Origin: an uncultured Clostridium sp. | GTDB lineage: Bacteria > Bacillota > Clostridia > Clostridiales > Clostridiaceae | Length of the DNA: 13,763 bases | Assembly: GCA_946575275.1 (NCBI GenBank) | Contig: CAMNZV010000021.1 | Span: 1 to 13,763 of the forward strand | Direction: 5' to 3' | Shown: in pieces, positions 1-6,155 of the stretch | How positions within the stretch are numbered: the first letter of the stretch is position 1 | Layout: each line of letters opens with the position of its first letter | The notes under the pieces: model-generated | Databases searched by the model: none | The model's input: only the letters and a program-made list of their open reading frames with translations | Told to the model about the DNA's origin: nothing | Position numbers and translations under genes: made by a program

Positions 1-20
1 ATATCAAAGGAATCAATCAT
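1..20 (-). CDS. Start of an off-window gene, probably the next cassette member
   Basis: An ATG on the minus strand (20 to 18) opens a frame reading M-I-D-S-F-D before the window ends. It overlaps the last codons of the ABC ATPase gene by 8 bases. A good ribosome binding site, AAGGGG at 36 to 31, lies 10 bases upstream. Overlap plus binding site suggests a translationally coupled third gene, plausibly a membrane subunit or immunity protein. Only six codons are visible, so its function cannot be read. Confidence 0.5.
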
Positions 21-597
21 ATTCTACTATCCCCTTATTATATATCTCATATATTTTATCTGTTGATTTTTTTAAACATTCAATATCATGACTAACTATT
101 ATATATTGTTTATCTATCTTGTTAAGTTCCTCTATTATATTATTATTTGTATCTTTATCAATTGACTCAAAAGGTTCATCTATAAGTAATATTTGCTTAT
201 TTGATAAAAAAGCTAATAATATTCCCAATTTTTTTTGTGTACCTTTTGATAAAGAACCAATAGTGTATTTCAAATAGTCATTTAAATATAATAAATCTAC
301 ATAATATTTAATTTTATCTGTAGAAAAACTTTTTAATGGCTTTACTAAATTTAAAAAATCTTCTATTGTGAATTTATTATATTTTGTGAAATCATATATA
401 GTATAATAACTATTTCCTAAAATATGTATTTCTCCCTTTTTAGGAGCTATTCTTCCTGAAATTAAATTTAATAGGGTTGTCTTTCCTATTCCATTCTTAC
501 CTACTAAACCTATTTTGTTTTCTTCTATATTAATATTTATATTTTCTAATAAATTATTTTCATCATACCCAAAATACACCTCATTAAATTGCAACAC
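13..597 (-). CDS. ABC transporter ATP-binding protein of a bacteriocin-export-like cassette
   Basis: A compact 194-residue ABC ATPase. It has Walker A GKNGIGKTT (33-41), a divergent signature LSKGTQKK (116-123, SKGTQ instead of SGGQ), Walker B ILLIDE (136-141) followed by PFESID, and the switch histidine in VSHD (His170). It carries no membrane segment, so it must pair with a separate membrane protein. The gene overlaps the upstream SpoIIM-like membrane protein gene by 14 bases. The GTG start at 597 is supported by GGAGGGG at 611 to 605, seven bases upstream. ATPases of this size next to DUF95 proteins are typical of circular-bacteriocin export and self-immunity loci. The family call is firm. 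The substrate is inferred from the neighbours, and a generic multidrug or lantibiotic-immunity type ATPase remains possible. Confidence 0.85.
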   Translation of the reverse strand: MLQFNEVYFGYDENNLLENININIEENKIGLVGKNGIGKTTLLNLISGRIAPKKGEIHILGNSYYTIYDFTKYNKFTIEDFLNLVKPLKSFSTDKIKYYVDLLYLNDYLKYTIGSLSKGTQKKLGILLAFLSNKQILLIDEPFESIDKDTNNNIIEELNKIDKQYIIVSHDIECLKKSTDKIYEIYNKGIVEYD

Positions 598-1099
598 TAA
601 CTGTCCCCTCCAATATCGCTCCTAACAATGTACTAATCACTAAAATCATATACAAAATTAAAATCTTTTTACACCTTTTATTCCAATCAACTTTTCTATC
701 GTTTAGCAAATCCTTACCGTACCCGAATAATTTGTAACTTATAATAATAGCTGTAAATAATGCTATTACTTCAAAAAATAAATGCCTATATAAAAAAATA
801 AACTGATTTTCAAAAGAAAGGTTCATTATGCTTTGTATCGTTGTTCCCAAATTTATAAATTGTAATACAAACAAAATTACATTTACAAATGGAGTTAACG
901 AGACCAGTAAAAAAAACAGCACATTATTTTTAAAAAAATATGCTATGCCAGGATTGCTATTCTCAGCTACAAATCCAATATTATTAATAAAATCAACTTC
1001 ACTAACTTCATTAAACAATATATCCGAGGTATATACAGATACTATTATTAAAAAAAGTGAAATTACCACATGGAAATATATCACATCTCTACTCTTCAA
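584..1099 (-). CDS. SpoIIM/DUF95-family integral membrane protein
   Basis: About 171 residues with four to five hydrophobic segments. Counted from the upstream GTG at 1111, these are roughly 11-28, 63-88 (possibly two helices), 107-129 and 150-168. The pattern RHLFFEVIALF near 109-119, and a final helix ending in an acidic residue (ILEG), match the SpoIIM/DUF95 family. That family includes the sporulation engulfment protein and the DUF95 membrane proteins needed to mature and export circular bacteriocins. Genuine spoIIM usually stands in other contexts. Here the gene lies between a bacteriocin-like remnant with a hairpin and an ABC ATPase, so the export role is preferred. I chose the TTG start at 1099 because GGAGG (1108-1104) sits five bases before it. 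The GTG at 1111 would place that binding site inside the gene. Confidence 0.7.
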   Translation of the reverse strand: MKSRDVIYFHVVISLFLIIVSVYTSDILFNEVSEVDFINNIGFVAENSNPGIAYFFKNNVLFFLLVSLTPFVNVILFVLQFINLGTTIQSIMNLSFENQFIFLYRHLFFEVIALFTAIIISYKLFGYGKDLLNDRKVDWNKRCKKILILYMILVISTLLGAILEGTVSVAI

Positions 1100-1103
1100 T
1101 TTG

Positions 1104-1108
1104 ACCTC
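1104..1108 (-). promoter_or_regulatory. Ribosome binding site deciding a TTG start
   Basis: GGAGG on the minus strand, five bases before TTG at 1099. The only other nearby in-frame starts are GTG at 1111, upstream of this site, and GTG at codon 10, which is 20 bases away. The TTG is therefore the best-supported start of the SpoIIM-like gene. Confidence 0.6.
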
Positions 1109-1120
1109 CACAAAATATTA

Positions 1121-1148
1121 TATGGATTTGACATAAATCAAATCCATA
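1121..1148 (-). terminator. Perfect hairpin between peptide remnant and export genes (attenuator or terminator)
   Basis: A perfect 11-base inverted repeat: TATGGATTTGA (1121-1131), a six-base loop, then TCAAATCCATA (1138-1148). On the minus strand it is followed by TAATATTTTG, only a moderate U-tract. It lies 16 bases past the stop of the peptide remnant and 21 bases before the SpoIIM-like gene's ribosome binding site region begins to be read. A weak terminator between a small precursor gene and its export genes is a common bacteriocin operon arrangement. Confidence 0.65.
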
Positions 1149-1164
1149 TAAAGTAATTATAGTC

Positions 1165-1239
1165 CTACAACCATCCTGATGCAAAACCTATTATTGTTCC
1201 AATTGGTCCTGCAATAGTTGCAGAAGCCCCTATTTTATT
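1165..1239 (-). pseudogene. Remnant of a Gly/Ala-rich bacteriocin-like precursor peptide
   Basis: On the minus strand a short open stretch after a stop codon at 1242 reads N-K-I-GASATIAGPIGTIIG-F-A-S-G-W-L and ends at TAG (1167-1165). It is hydrophobic, rich in small residues with GxxxG-type spacing, and ends in Trp-Leu, which resembles the C-terminal half of class II or circular bacteriocin precursors. No start codon leads into it. The same frame is interrupted by TAA at 1248 and at 1242, although ATG at 1263 with a weak TAAGG lies just before them. A minus-one shift at the A-run near 1236-1233 would join it to a 15-codon frame starting at 1277. Position before a hairpin and DUF95/ATPase genes supports the reading. 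It may be a decayed gene, a sequencing indel or a chance frame. Confidence 0.4.
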
Positions 1240-1353
1240 TTATGTTTACATAAAGATGTCCATAATAACCTTACCATGAATTCTATCTTTAGTCAATATT
1301 TTCTTTTTCTCTACTATTCTGGCCTTAATCAAAAATAAATTTTAAAACTACTA

Positions 1354-1380
1354 ACATATAGCAAACTAATTCATAAAATA
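1354..1380 (+). promoter_or_regulatory. Possible sigma-K-type sporulation promoter
   Basis: AC at 1354-1355, a 16-base spacer, then CATAAAATA at 1372-1380 matches the Bacillus sigma-K pattern AC-N16-CATAnnnTA. It lies 34 bases before the ATG of the cysteine-rich gene. In such AT-rich DNA a chance match is quite possible. A vegetative TATAGT (1379-1384) overlaps it but has no clear -35. Confidence 0.3.
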
Positions 1381-1413
1381 TAGTAACACTCATATGCAAA
1401 GGAGGATACTCAT

Positions 1414-1713
1414 ATGAACACCTCAATTTTTGATACTTCAATTGAAAATGACAGAAATGCATTATGTCAAAAGGATCCTGTTTCTGTATTACTAAAATCC
1501 TTAGAAAATGACCTATGTGATATGAAGGTTTCAGTTGCTGAAACAAAAGCCTCACTTGTATTTTTAGCACAACTTATGTGCAACAATGGTTGTCTAAACG
1601 AAACAGAAAAGCTACTATTGCTTAATATAGAGAATGGTCTAAAAAATATTAATACAAAAGTAAATGATAGCTACAGAAATGTTGATACTTTAGAATGCAT
1701 GTTAAGATGCTAA
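1414..1713 (+). CDS. Unrecognised cysteine-rich 99-residue protein
   Basis: I do not recognise this protein. It is 99 residues long, largely helical in character and acidic, with six cysteines: Cys18, Cys35, Cys56, Cys60, Cys95 and a C-terminal Cys99. The Cys-N-N-G-Cys pair at 56-60 sits between two Leu-rich helices, and the chain ends in Cys-x-x-x-Cys. No signal peptide or membrane segment is visible. GGAGG at 1401-1405 is eight bases before the ATG, and a strong terminator follows 12 bases after the stop, so it looks like a real single-gene unit. The upstream sequence contains a sigma-K-like promoter, which together with the cysteines would fit a small spore-coat or mother-cell protein. That role is speculative. 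An opposite-strand frame over the same DNA is judged to be a shadow. Confidence 0.65.
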   Translation: MNTSIFDTSIENDRNALCQKDPVSVLLKSLENDLCDMKVSVAETKASLVFLAQLMCNNGCLNETEKLLLLNIENGLKNINTKVNDSYRNVDTLECMLRC

Positions 1714-1725
1714 ATTAAATAAGTA

Positions 1726-1769
1726 AAAGCTTAGACCTTCTATGAATAAACATGGAAGGTCTAAGCTTT
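1726..1769. terminator. Long bidirectional terminator between the cysteine-rich gene and phnE2
   Basis: A perfect 15-base stem (AAAGCTTAGACCTTC at 1726-1740 with GAAGGTCTAAGCTTT at 1755-1769) extends by four further pairs, including one G-U, to a six-base AATAAA loop at 1745-1750. T-rich tracts follow on both sides, so it can end both converging transcripts. The TAA stop of phnE2 (1770-1768) begins inside the stem. Confidence 0.9.
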
Positions 1770-2616
1770 ATTTATATTCTTTTTTTAATTTAGTAGAAAA
1801 TATCTCAAGTAAAATTGCAGATATTAAAACTCCAATTGTAATAAAACCTACTTCTCTAACATCGAAAAAAAAATTACTTGCCATAAATAACTCAAATCCT
1901 ATACCACCTGCTCCAGCTGCAGCACCCATTGCAACAGCATTTGTAAAGTTTATTTCAAATCTCATAAATGTCCATACTAAAATATATCTTAATGAATTTG
2001 GAATTACAGCTTGAAATATTATTTGCCAAAAGCTTGCTCCACTAGCTTTAAGTGCCTCTAAGGTTCCTTCATCTAATTCTTCAAATGCTTCTGAAAAAAC
2101 TTTTATTAAATATCCTACTGTATGAAAGGTCATACCAAGAATTGCCGCTTCACTTCCAAGACCTACAGTTACAGCAAATATTAATACCCATAACACTGTG
2201 GGAATTGCCCTAATAAATGCTACAAATATTTTTATACTATTGGAAGCTTTTTTATTGGATAAATTAGTAGCTGCAAATATCGACATAAATAATGCTATTA
2301 TAGCACCTATTAAAGTTGTTAAAAAAGAAAGTGAGAATGTTACTCCAATTTGTTTTAACGCCTCTTGAAATGTAAAATGTGATAACCTTGCAGACAAAAA
2401 CATTGTTTTTAGATTTACAAATGTTTCTCCTAATGCCTTTGTAATCTCTATTCCCTTATAATCAAAAGTAGCAAATCCAATAATAGTTAATAAAGTAATA
2501 ACACCTAGTGTTGCTTTTATATACCCTTGTGAAGGATTTTTTGATTTTATCTTAATCTTACCACTATAACCTTTTTCCATTTTCAATTTCATAGGACTGG
2601 TTGCAACTTCTATCAT
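1768..2616 (-). CDS. phnE2: Phosphonate ABC transporter permease (second PhnE)
   Basis: Inner-membrane permease of 282 residues, the second of two PhnE proteins. It carries about six hydrophobic segments (roughly 34-52, 92-115, 128-152, 155-175, 208-240 and 255-272). The cytoplasmic EAA loop, EALKASGAS at 187-195 followed by IIFQAVIPNS, contacts the PhnC ATPase. A basic N-terminal extension of about 30 residues precedes the first helix. The start is ATG at 2616 with AGGAGAG upstream. It overlaps the phnE1 stop as ATGA, indicating translational coupling. It is the last gene of the unit and ends in the bidirectional terminator. With PhnE1 it probably forms a heterodimeric channel for phosphonates bound by PhnD. 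Specificity for other phosphorus compounds, such as phosphite, is not excluded. Confidence 0.9.
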   Translation of the reverse strand: MIEVATSPMKLKMEKGYSGKIKIKSKNPSQGYIKATLGVITLLTIIGFATFDYKGIEITKALGETFVNLKTMFLSARLSHFTFQEALKQIGVTFSLSFLTTLIGAIIALFMSIFAATNLSNKKASNSIKIFVAFIRAIPTVLWVLIFAVTVGLGSEAAILGMTFHTVGYLIKVFSEAFEELDEGTLEALKASGASFWQIIFQAVIPNSLRYILVWTFMRFEINFTNAVAMGAAAGAGGIGFELFMASNFFFDVREVGFITIGVLISAILLEIFSTKLKKEYK

Positions 2617-3398
2617 AAAATCACTCTCCTAACTTTGTTGGATATAACTTCTATAATTATAATTGAAATTATTATTGATAATACAATTAGACTTGCAACT
2701 GCATAATTCATGCCTTTATAATACACCTCAAACATAAACCCTATACCTGTTCCAGTTAACATTCCTATTAGTGTAGAACTTCTAATATTAGTTTCAATCA
2801 TATATAAAATCCAACTTATCATCTGAGATATGCTAGATGGAATTATTCCTTGAAATACAATTTGAATTTTTGATGCCCCTGCTGCTTCCAATGCCAAAAC
2901 AACTTCTTGACTAGATTCATCCATTGTTTCAATAAACGCTCTTGTTAACACACCAAAGGACACCAAAAACAATGCAAAATAACCTGTTAAAACATTTTGC
3001 CCAAAGGATAACAAAAATACCATAGCCCACACTGCATCAGGAACATTTCGTGAAATTGATGCTATAAATCTGCTAAAGGTGCTAAATAATCCATTTATTC
3101 TAGTTACCTTTGAACCCATAATTCCAAATATTAATGCTAAAATACCTGCTGTTGTTGTTGCTGCAATTGATAATAATATGGTTTCTATTAATTTATTTAT
3201 TATATCTGAAATTTTAGATAGAGATTGTCCATTTGGTACGAACTCTGTAAATAACCATATTAATGCTTTAGGTACTGATGAAATACCTTTAACTATATTA
3301 AAATCTACAACCTTACTACAAAATATAGCAAACACCATTACTAAAATAGAAATAATAGTTATATTTCTATTTCTTTTTGTTAATGTTTCTATTTTCAT
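2613..3398 (-). CDS. phnE1: Phosphonate ABC transporter permease (first PhnE)
   Basis: Inner-membrane permease of 261 residues with hydrophobic segments near 13-30, 70-95, 122-135, 138-153, 190-220 and 231-250. The coupling loop is clear: ALEAAGASKIQIVFQGIIPSS spans about 169-189. It is about 20 residues shorter at the N-terminus than its partner and clearly divergent from it, so the two are not a recent tandem duplication. The ATG at 3398 follows AAGGGT (3410-3405), and this site overlaps the phnC stop codon, so the importer genes are tightly coupled. It should form the membrane channel with PhnE2, energised by PhnC and fed by lipoprotein PhnD. Confidence 0.9.
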   Translation of the reverse strand: MKIETLTKRNRNITIISILVMVFAIFCSKVVDFNIVKGISSVPKALIWLFTEFVPNGQSLSKISDIINKLIETILLSIAATTTAGILALIFGIMGSKVTRINGLFSTFSRFIASISRNVPDAVWAMVFLLSFGQNVLTGYFALFLVSFGVLTRAFIETMDESSQEVVLALEAAGASKIQIVFQGIIPSSISQMISWILYMIETNIRSSTLIGMLTGTGIGFMFEVYYKGMNYAVASLIVLSIIISIIIIEVISNKVRRVIL

Positions 3399-3408
3399 AT
3401 AATAACCC

Positions 3409-4173
3409 TTAGTCTATAATTAGACTCCCTTCCTCTGAACCATATATTTCATGAATCTTTTCCTTTGTTAATTCATCTGGTGTACCGTTAAATATAGTTT
3501 TACCTTTGTTTATTCCAATAATTCTATCTGAATATCTTGTTGCCACATCTACCTGATGTAAATTCAACACACAAGTTATACCAAATTTTTCATTAATCTC
3601 TTTTAAATGATCCATTATTATCTTTGAGGAACTTGGATCTAAAGAAGCAATTGGCTCATCACACAAAATAAGCTTAGGATTTTGAACTAATGCTCTTGCA
3701 ATACCAACCCTTTGTTTTTGCCCTCCACTTAGTTCATCACATCGTTTATATGCCTGTTCTTCAAGACCTAGCATACTTAATATTTTAAATGCATCTTCCT
3801 TTTCCTCTTCTGTGTACTTTCCTATAACCCCTTGAATTGTAGATTTATAGCCCAATCTACCATGTAAAACATTTTCAATTACACTTAATCTTTCAACTAG
3901 ATTATAATGCTGAAATATCATACCTATTTTTGTTCTAAGCTTTCTTAGATCTCTCTTTTTTATACTACCCACTTCTGTATCATCAAATATGATTTGTCCA
4001 TCCGTTGCATCAATTAGCCTATTAACACATCTTAACAATGTAGATTTGCCTGCACCAGATGGACCTATTACAGAAATAAATTCACCTTCTTTTACCGAAA
4101 AATTTATATTTTCTAAGGCTTTTGTACCACCATTATATTCCTTAGTAAGATTACTTATCCTTAATAGTTCCAT
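3409..4173 (-). CDS. phnC: Phosphonate ABC transporter ATP-binding protein
   Basis: Cytoplasmic ATPase of the phosphonate importer, 254 residues, the usual family length. It has Walker A GPSGAGKST (37-45), the Q-loop glutamine in FQHYN (Gln88), signature LSGGQKQR (148-155), Walker B LILCDE (168-173), D-loop SLD and the switch His206 in NLHQVD. The PhnC hallmark HxxDVA after Walker B is present in the form HQVDVATRYSDRIIG. The ATG at 4173 has GGAG 12 bases upstream, after a 25-base gap from phnD. Only two genes separate it from the end of the unit, both permeases, giving the order D-C-E1-E2. This sequence is distinct from phnK and phnL in the same locus, which belong to the C-P lyase complex and not to transport. 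Confidence 0.95.
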   Translation of the reverse strand: MELLRISNLTKEYNGGTKALENINFSVKEGEFISVIGPSGAGKSTLLRCVNRLIDATDGQIIFDDTEVGSIKKRDLRKLRTKIGMIFQHYNLVERLSVIENVLHGRLGYKSTIQGVIGKYTEEEKEDAFKILSMLGLEEQAYKRCDELSGGQKQRVGIARALVQNPKLILCDEPIASLDPSSSKIIMDHLKEINEKFGITCVLNLHQVDVATRYSDRIIGINKGKTIFNGTPDELTKEKIHEIYGSEEGSLIID

Positions 4174-4198
4174 CTATTACAAACACTCCTCTATTTTT

Positions 4199-5257
4199 TT
4201 ATTTTGATAAGTTTCGTATAGGGTCAAACCAGCTATCTTCAACAGTTAAAAATCTTGATTTTCCTTCTTGTTTAAACAACCCTACTGCATCCTTGTTTTC
4301 AGCTGGAATAAAGATTTTTTCATTTTTTGATACTTCATCTGAGGTTAATAACTCAATTATCTTTTTTCTGTCATCCTCACTAACAACCTCTGTATTTACT
4401 GCAAAAGGCGCATTTAAAACTGGTACACTATCAATTGCTGTAAATTCCTTCCCAACTAATGTATTAAATGGCTCAGCAGCATTAGCTTTAATTTTATACG
4501 TTGTCCCAATTCCATTAAATTCCCCATCAACAGCTTCGCAATAATTTACTAAAGTTGTATCACAAAATGCTGCTACATCTGATTTGTTTGTTAACAAGTT
4601 TACGGCAGAACCTTGGTGGGAACCTCCAAATAGAACTTCACTAAAGAACTTATCCTTTCCACCTTCCATTAAATCCTCTGCCGTTAAGCTCTTCCACTTA
4701 TCTTCCTTTGAAAACTTAGTAATTATAGCAGAGGTTGGTATTTTAAATCCTGAAGTAGAGCTATTTGATACAAAAGATATCTTTTGCCCCTGAATTTTAT
4801 CCGTTTCATATTTTCCATCTTTTTTATAATTACTTTCATTTTCCTTTGTTACTGCAAGCCAACTATAATATTTTGCATCATCTAGTGTACCTGATTTTCC
4901 TGATGGAACTAACAATGGTAGCACCTTATTATTTTTAGTATGTGCTTCTACATATCCTTGAGCCCCCATAAAACAAATACCTGCTGTTCCATTTGCTAGG
5001 GATTCTATTGCAACAGAATAATCCGTTGTTAATTTGTGCTCTATAGTCTTTCCTGTAGCCTCTTCAATTAATTTACCCATTTCGTCTCTAGCCTCTGCTA
5101 AATCTCCTCCAGATTCATTTGGATACCACACTAACGTTATTGTCTTGTTATCTTTTTCCTTTGCCTCTAATTCATTAGTACAGCCTATCATACCTGAAAC
5201 CATTGACGTTCCTATTATGGACGTTATACATAATGTTATTAACTTTTTTATATTCAT
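4199..5257 (-). CDS. phnD: Phosphonate-binding lipoprotein of the ABC importer
   Basis: Extracytoplasmic solute-binding protein of 352 residues that captures phosphonates for PhnC/PhnE1/PhnE2. The N-terminus is a lipoprotein signal: Lys4-Lys5, a hydrophobic stretch, then lipobox MIGC with Cys26 as the lipidated residue, consistent with a Gram-positive anchor. The body begins with the PhnD-type strand LVWYPNESGGDLAEAR and continues with the region TDYSVAIESLANGTAGICFMG, typical of the family's first lobe. The ATG at 5257 has AAGGGGG ten bases upstream, the same site type as phnG. It follows an 84-base gap containing four Pho-box-like repeats and a TATAAT, so it has its own promoter and heads the DCEE transporter unit. 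The family also includes phosphite and hypophosphite binders. The C-P lyase neighbours favour phosphonates. Confidence 0.93.
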   Translation of the reverse strand: MNIKKLITLCITSIIGTSMVSGMIGCTNELEAKEKDNKTITLVWYPNESGGDLAEARDEMGKLIEEATGKTIEHKLTTDYSVAIESLANGTAGICFMGAQGYVEAHTKNNKVLPLLVPSGKSGTLDDAKYYSWLAVTKENESNYKKDGKYETDKIQGQKISFVSNSSTSGFKIPTSAIITKFSKEDKWKSLTAEDLMEGGKDKFFSEVLFGGSHQGSAVNLLTNKSDVAAFCDTTLVNYCEAVDGEFNGIGTTYKIKANAAEPFNTLVGKEFTAIDSVPVLNAPFAVNTEVVSEDDRKKIIELLTSDEVSKNEKIFIPAENKDAVGLFKQEGKSRFLTVEDSWFDPIRNLSK

Positions 5258-5292
5258 TTAATAATTTCCCCCTTAATATTTATTTCAATTAA

Positions 5293-5345
5293 ATTATAAA
5301 TTTTCTATGTTAATATGTGGTTATCACATTGTTAAGCATTGTTAG
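5293..5345 (-). promoter_or_regulatory. Pho-box promoter of phnDCE1E2
   Basis: Read on the minus strand: CTAACA (5345-5340), TTAACA (5335-5330), ATAACC (5324-5319) and TTAACA (5313-5308), starting 10, 11 and 11 bases apart. Nine bases later comes TATAAT (5298-5293). There is no TTGACA -35. Four TTAACA-like direct repeats with about 5-base spacers just upstream of a -10 match the Bacillus PhoP-activated promoter layout. The first repeat overlaps the stop codon of the PHP gene. A palindrome ATGTG-N5-CACAT (5315-5329) sits inside the array. Confidence 0.7.
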
Positions 5346-6154
5346 AAGAACTTTAAATATTCTTCTGGACATCTTAAGTCTCCTATATTGATGTCTAAAC
5401 TACCATAATTACCATGAAAATCAGTACCCCCAGTTAAAATCAAATTTAATCTTTTTGCTATCCTTTGGATTTTTACTATATCTTCATCTGTATGTGAATG
5501 ATGATTTATTTCAATTCCATCAAGTCCAAAATCCACTAATTTTTCAATAATATCATAAGAATTCAGTTGTCCCGGATGAGCTAATATAGCCATTCCACCA
5601 TCATCTTTTATAGCTTCAATAGCTTTAAATACATCAACATATTCAATATCCTTAGCACATATTCCATTATTTTTAAAAAGTCTCCTATATAAATCAGAAT
5701 AAATCCCATCTGTATAATGTTTTTTAATTAGCTCTTCCATTATATGCTGTTTATATATAACACCTGAGGCCTGACTCCTTTTTTTAATAGCAAATATATC
5801 TAAATCATAGCCATTCTCTATTAACTTCTTTATTTGCCATATACTATTTTTATTTCTATTAATTAATATAGGATTACAAACCTTCTGTATGTTTTCTCCT
5901 TGCATATTAAAATTGTAACCTAAAATATGAACTTTTCTATTATTTATATAGTCATAGGCTGATATTTCAATACCTGGTATCACTGAAATTCCATATACTT
6001 TTCCAAGTTCAACCGCCTGACCTAAGTTTTTAACTGTATCATGATTACAAATGCCCAAATGTGTAACCTTATTTTTTTTTGCTAATTCTAATGTTTCTTC
6101 TATTGTGAAGGATCCATCTGATACATTGGTGTGTACATGTAAATCTCCTTTCAT
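5342..6154 (-). CDS. PHP-domain cyclic phosphate phosphodiesterase, PhnPP-like
   Basis: A 270-residue PHP-family metal hydrolase. Visible metal-binding motifs are H6-x-H8 in DLHVHTNVSDGS, the NHDT block, the glutamate in IPGIEIS, the histidine in AILAHPGQ, the IEINHHSH segment and the final D245-x-H247 in GGTDFHG. Its place after phnM and phnL is where a phnP gene would be expected. PhnPP of Eggerthella lenta is a PHP enzyme that hydrolyses 5-phosphoribosyl 1,2-cyclic phosphate in two steps to ribose 5-phosphate and phosphate. That reaction would also make phnN unnecessary, and phnN is absent here. PhnPP function is inferred from context and family. The same fold also includes TrpH/YciV-type nucleotide phosphatases. 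The ATG at 6154 has GGAGG at 6170-6166, inside the end of phnL. Confidence 0.8.
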   Translation of the reverse strand: MKGDLHVHTNVSDGSFTIEETLELAKKNKVTHLGICNHDTVKNLGQAVELGKVYGISVIPGIEISAYDYINNRKVHILGYNFNMQGENIQKVCNPILINRNKNSIWQIKKLIENGYDLDIFAIKKRSQASGVIYKQHIMEELIKKHYTDGIYSDLYRRLFKNNGICAKDIEYVDVFKAIEAIKDDGGMAILAHPGQLNSYDIIEKLVDFGLDGIEINHHSHTDEDIVKIQRIAKRLNLILTGGTDFHGNYGSLDINIGDLRCPEEYLKFF

Positions 6155-6155
6155 C

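Noticed and set aside
584..1099. Calling the membrane protein the sporulation gene spoIIM itself
   Set aside because: The family fits, but it is coupled to an ABC ATPase and follows a bacteriocin-like remnant, which is not spoIIM context.
828..1136. Plus-strand open frame opposite the SpoIIM-like gene
   Set aside because: It mirrors a clear membrane-protein gene on the other strand and has no ribosome binding site.
1325..1570. Minus-strand open frame of 81 codons opposite the cysteine-rich gene
   Set aside because: It has no good ribosome binding site and an unnatural composition. The plus-strand frame has GGAGG, a terminator and normal protein character.
1742..2014. Plus-strand open frame beginning in the terminator loop and lying opposite phnE2
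   Set aside because: It starts inside a terminator hairpin and is the antisense shadow of phnE2.
3079..5261. Several plus-strand frames of 69-107 codons opposite phnE1, phnC and phnD
   Set aside because: All lie antisense to strongly recognised genes, and no initiation signals were seen.
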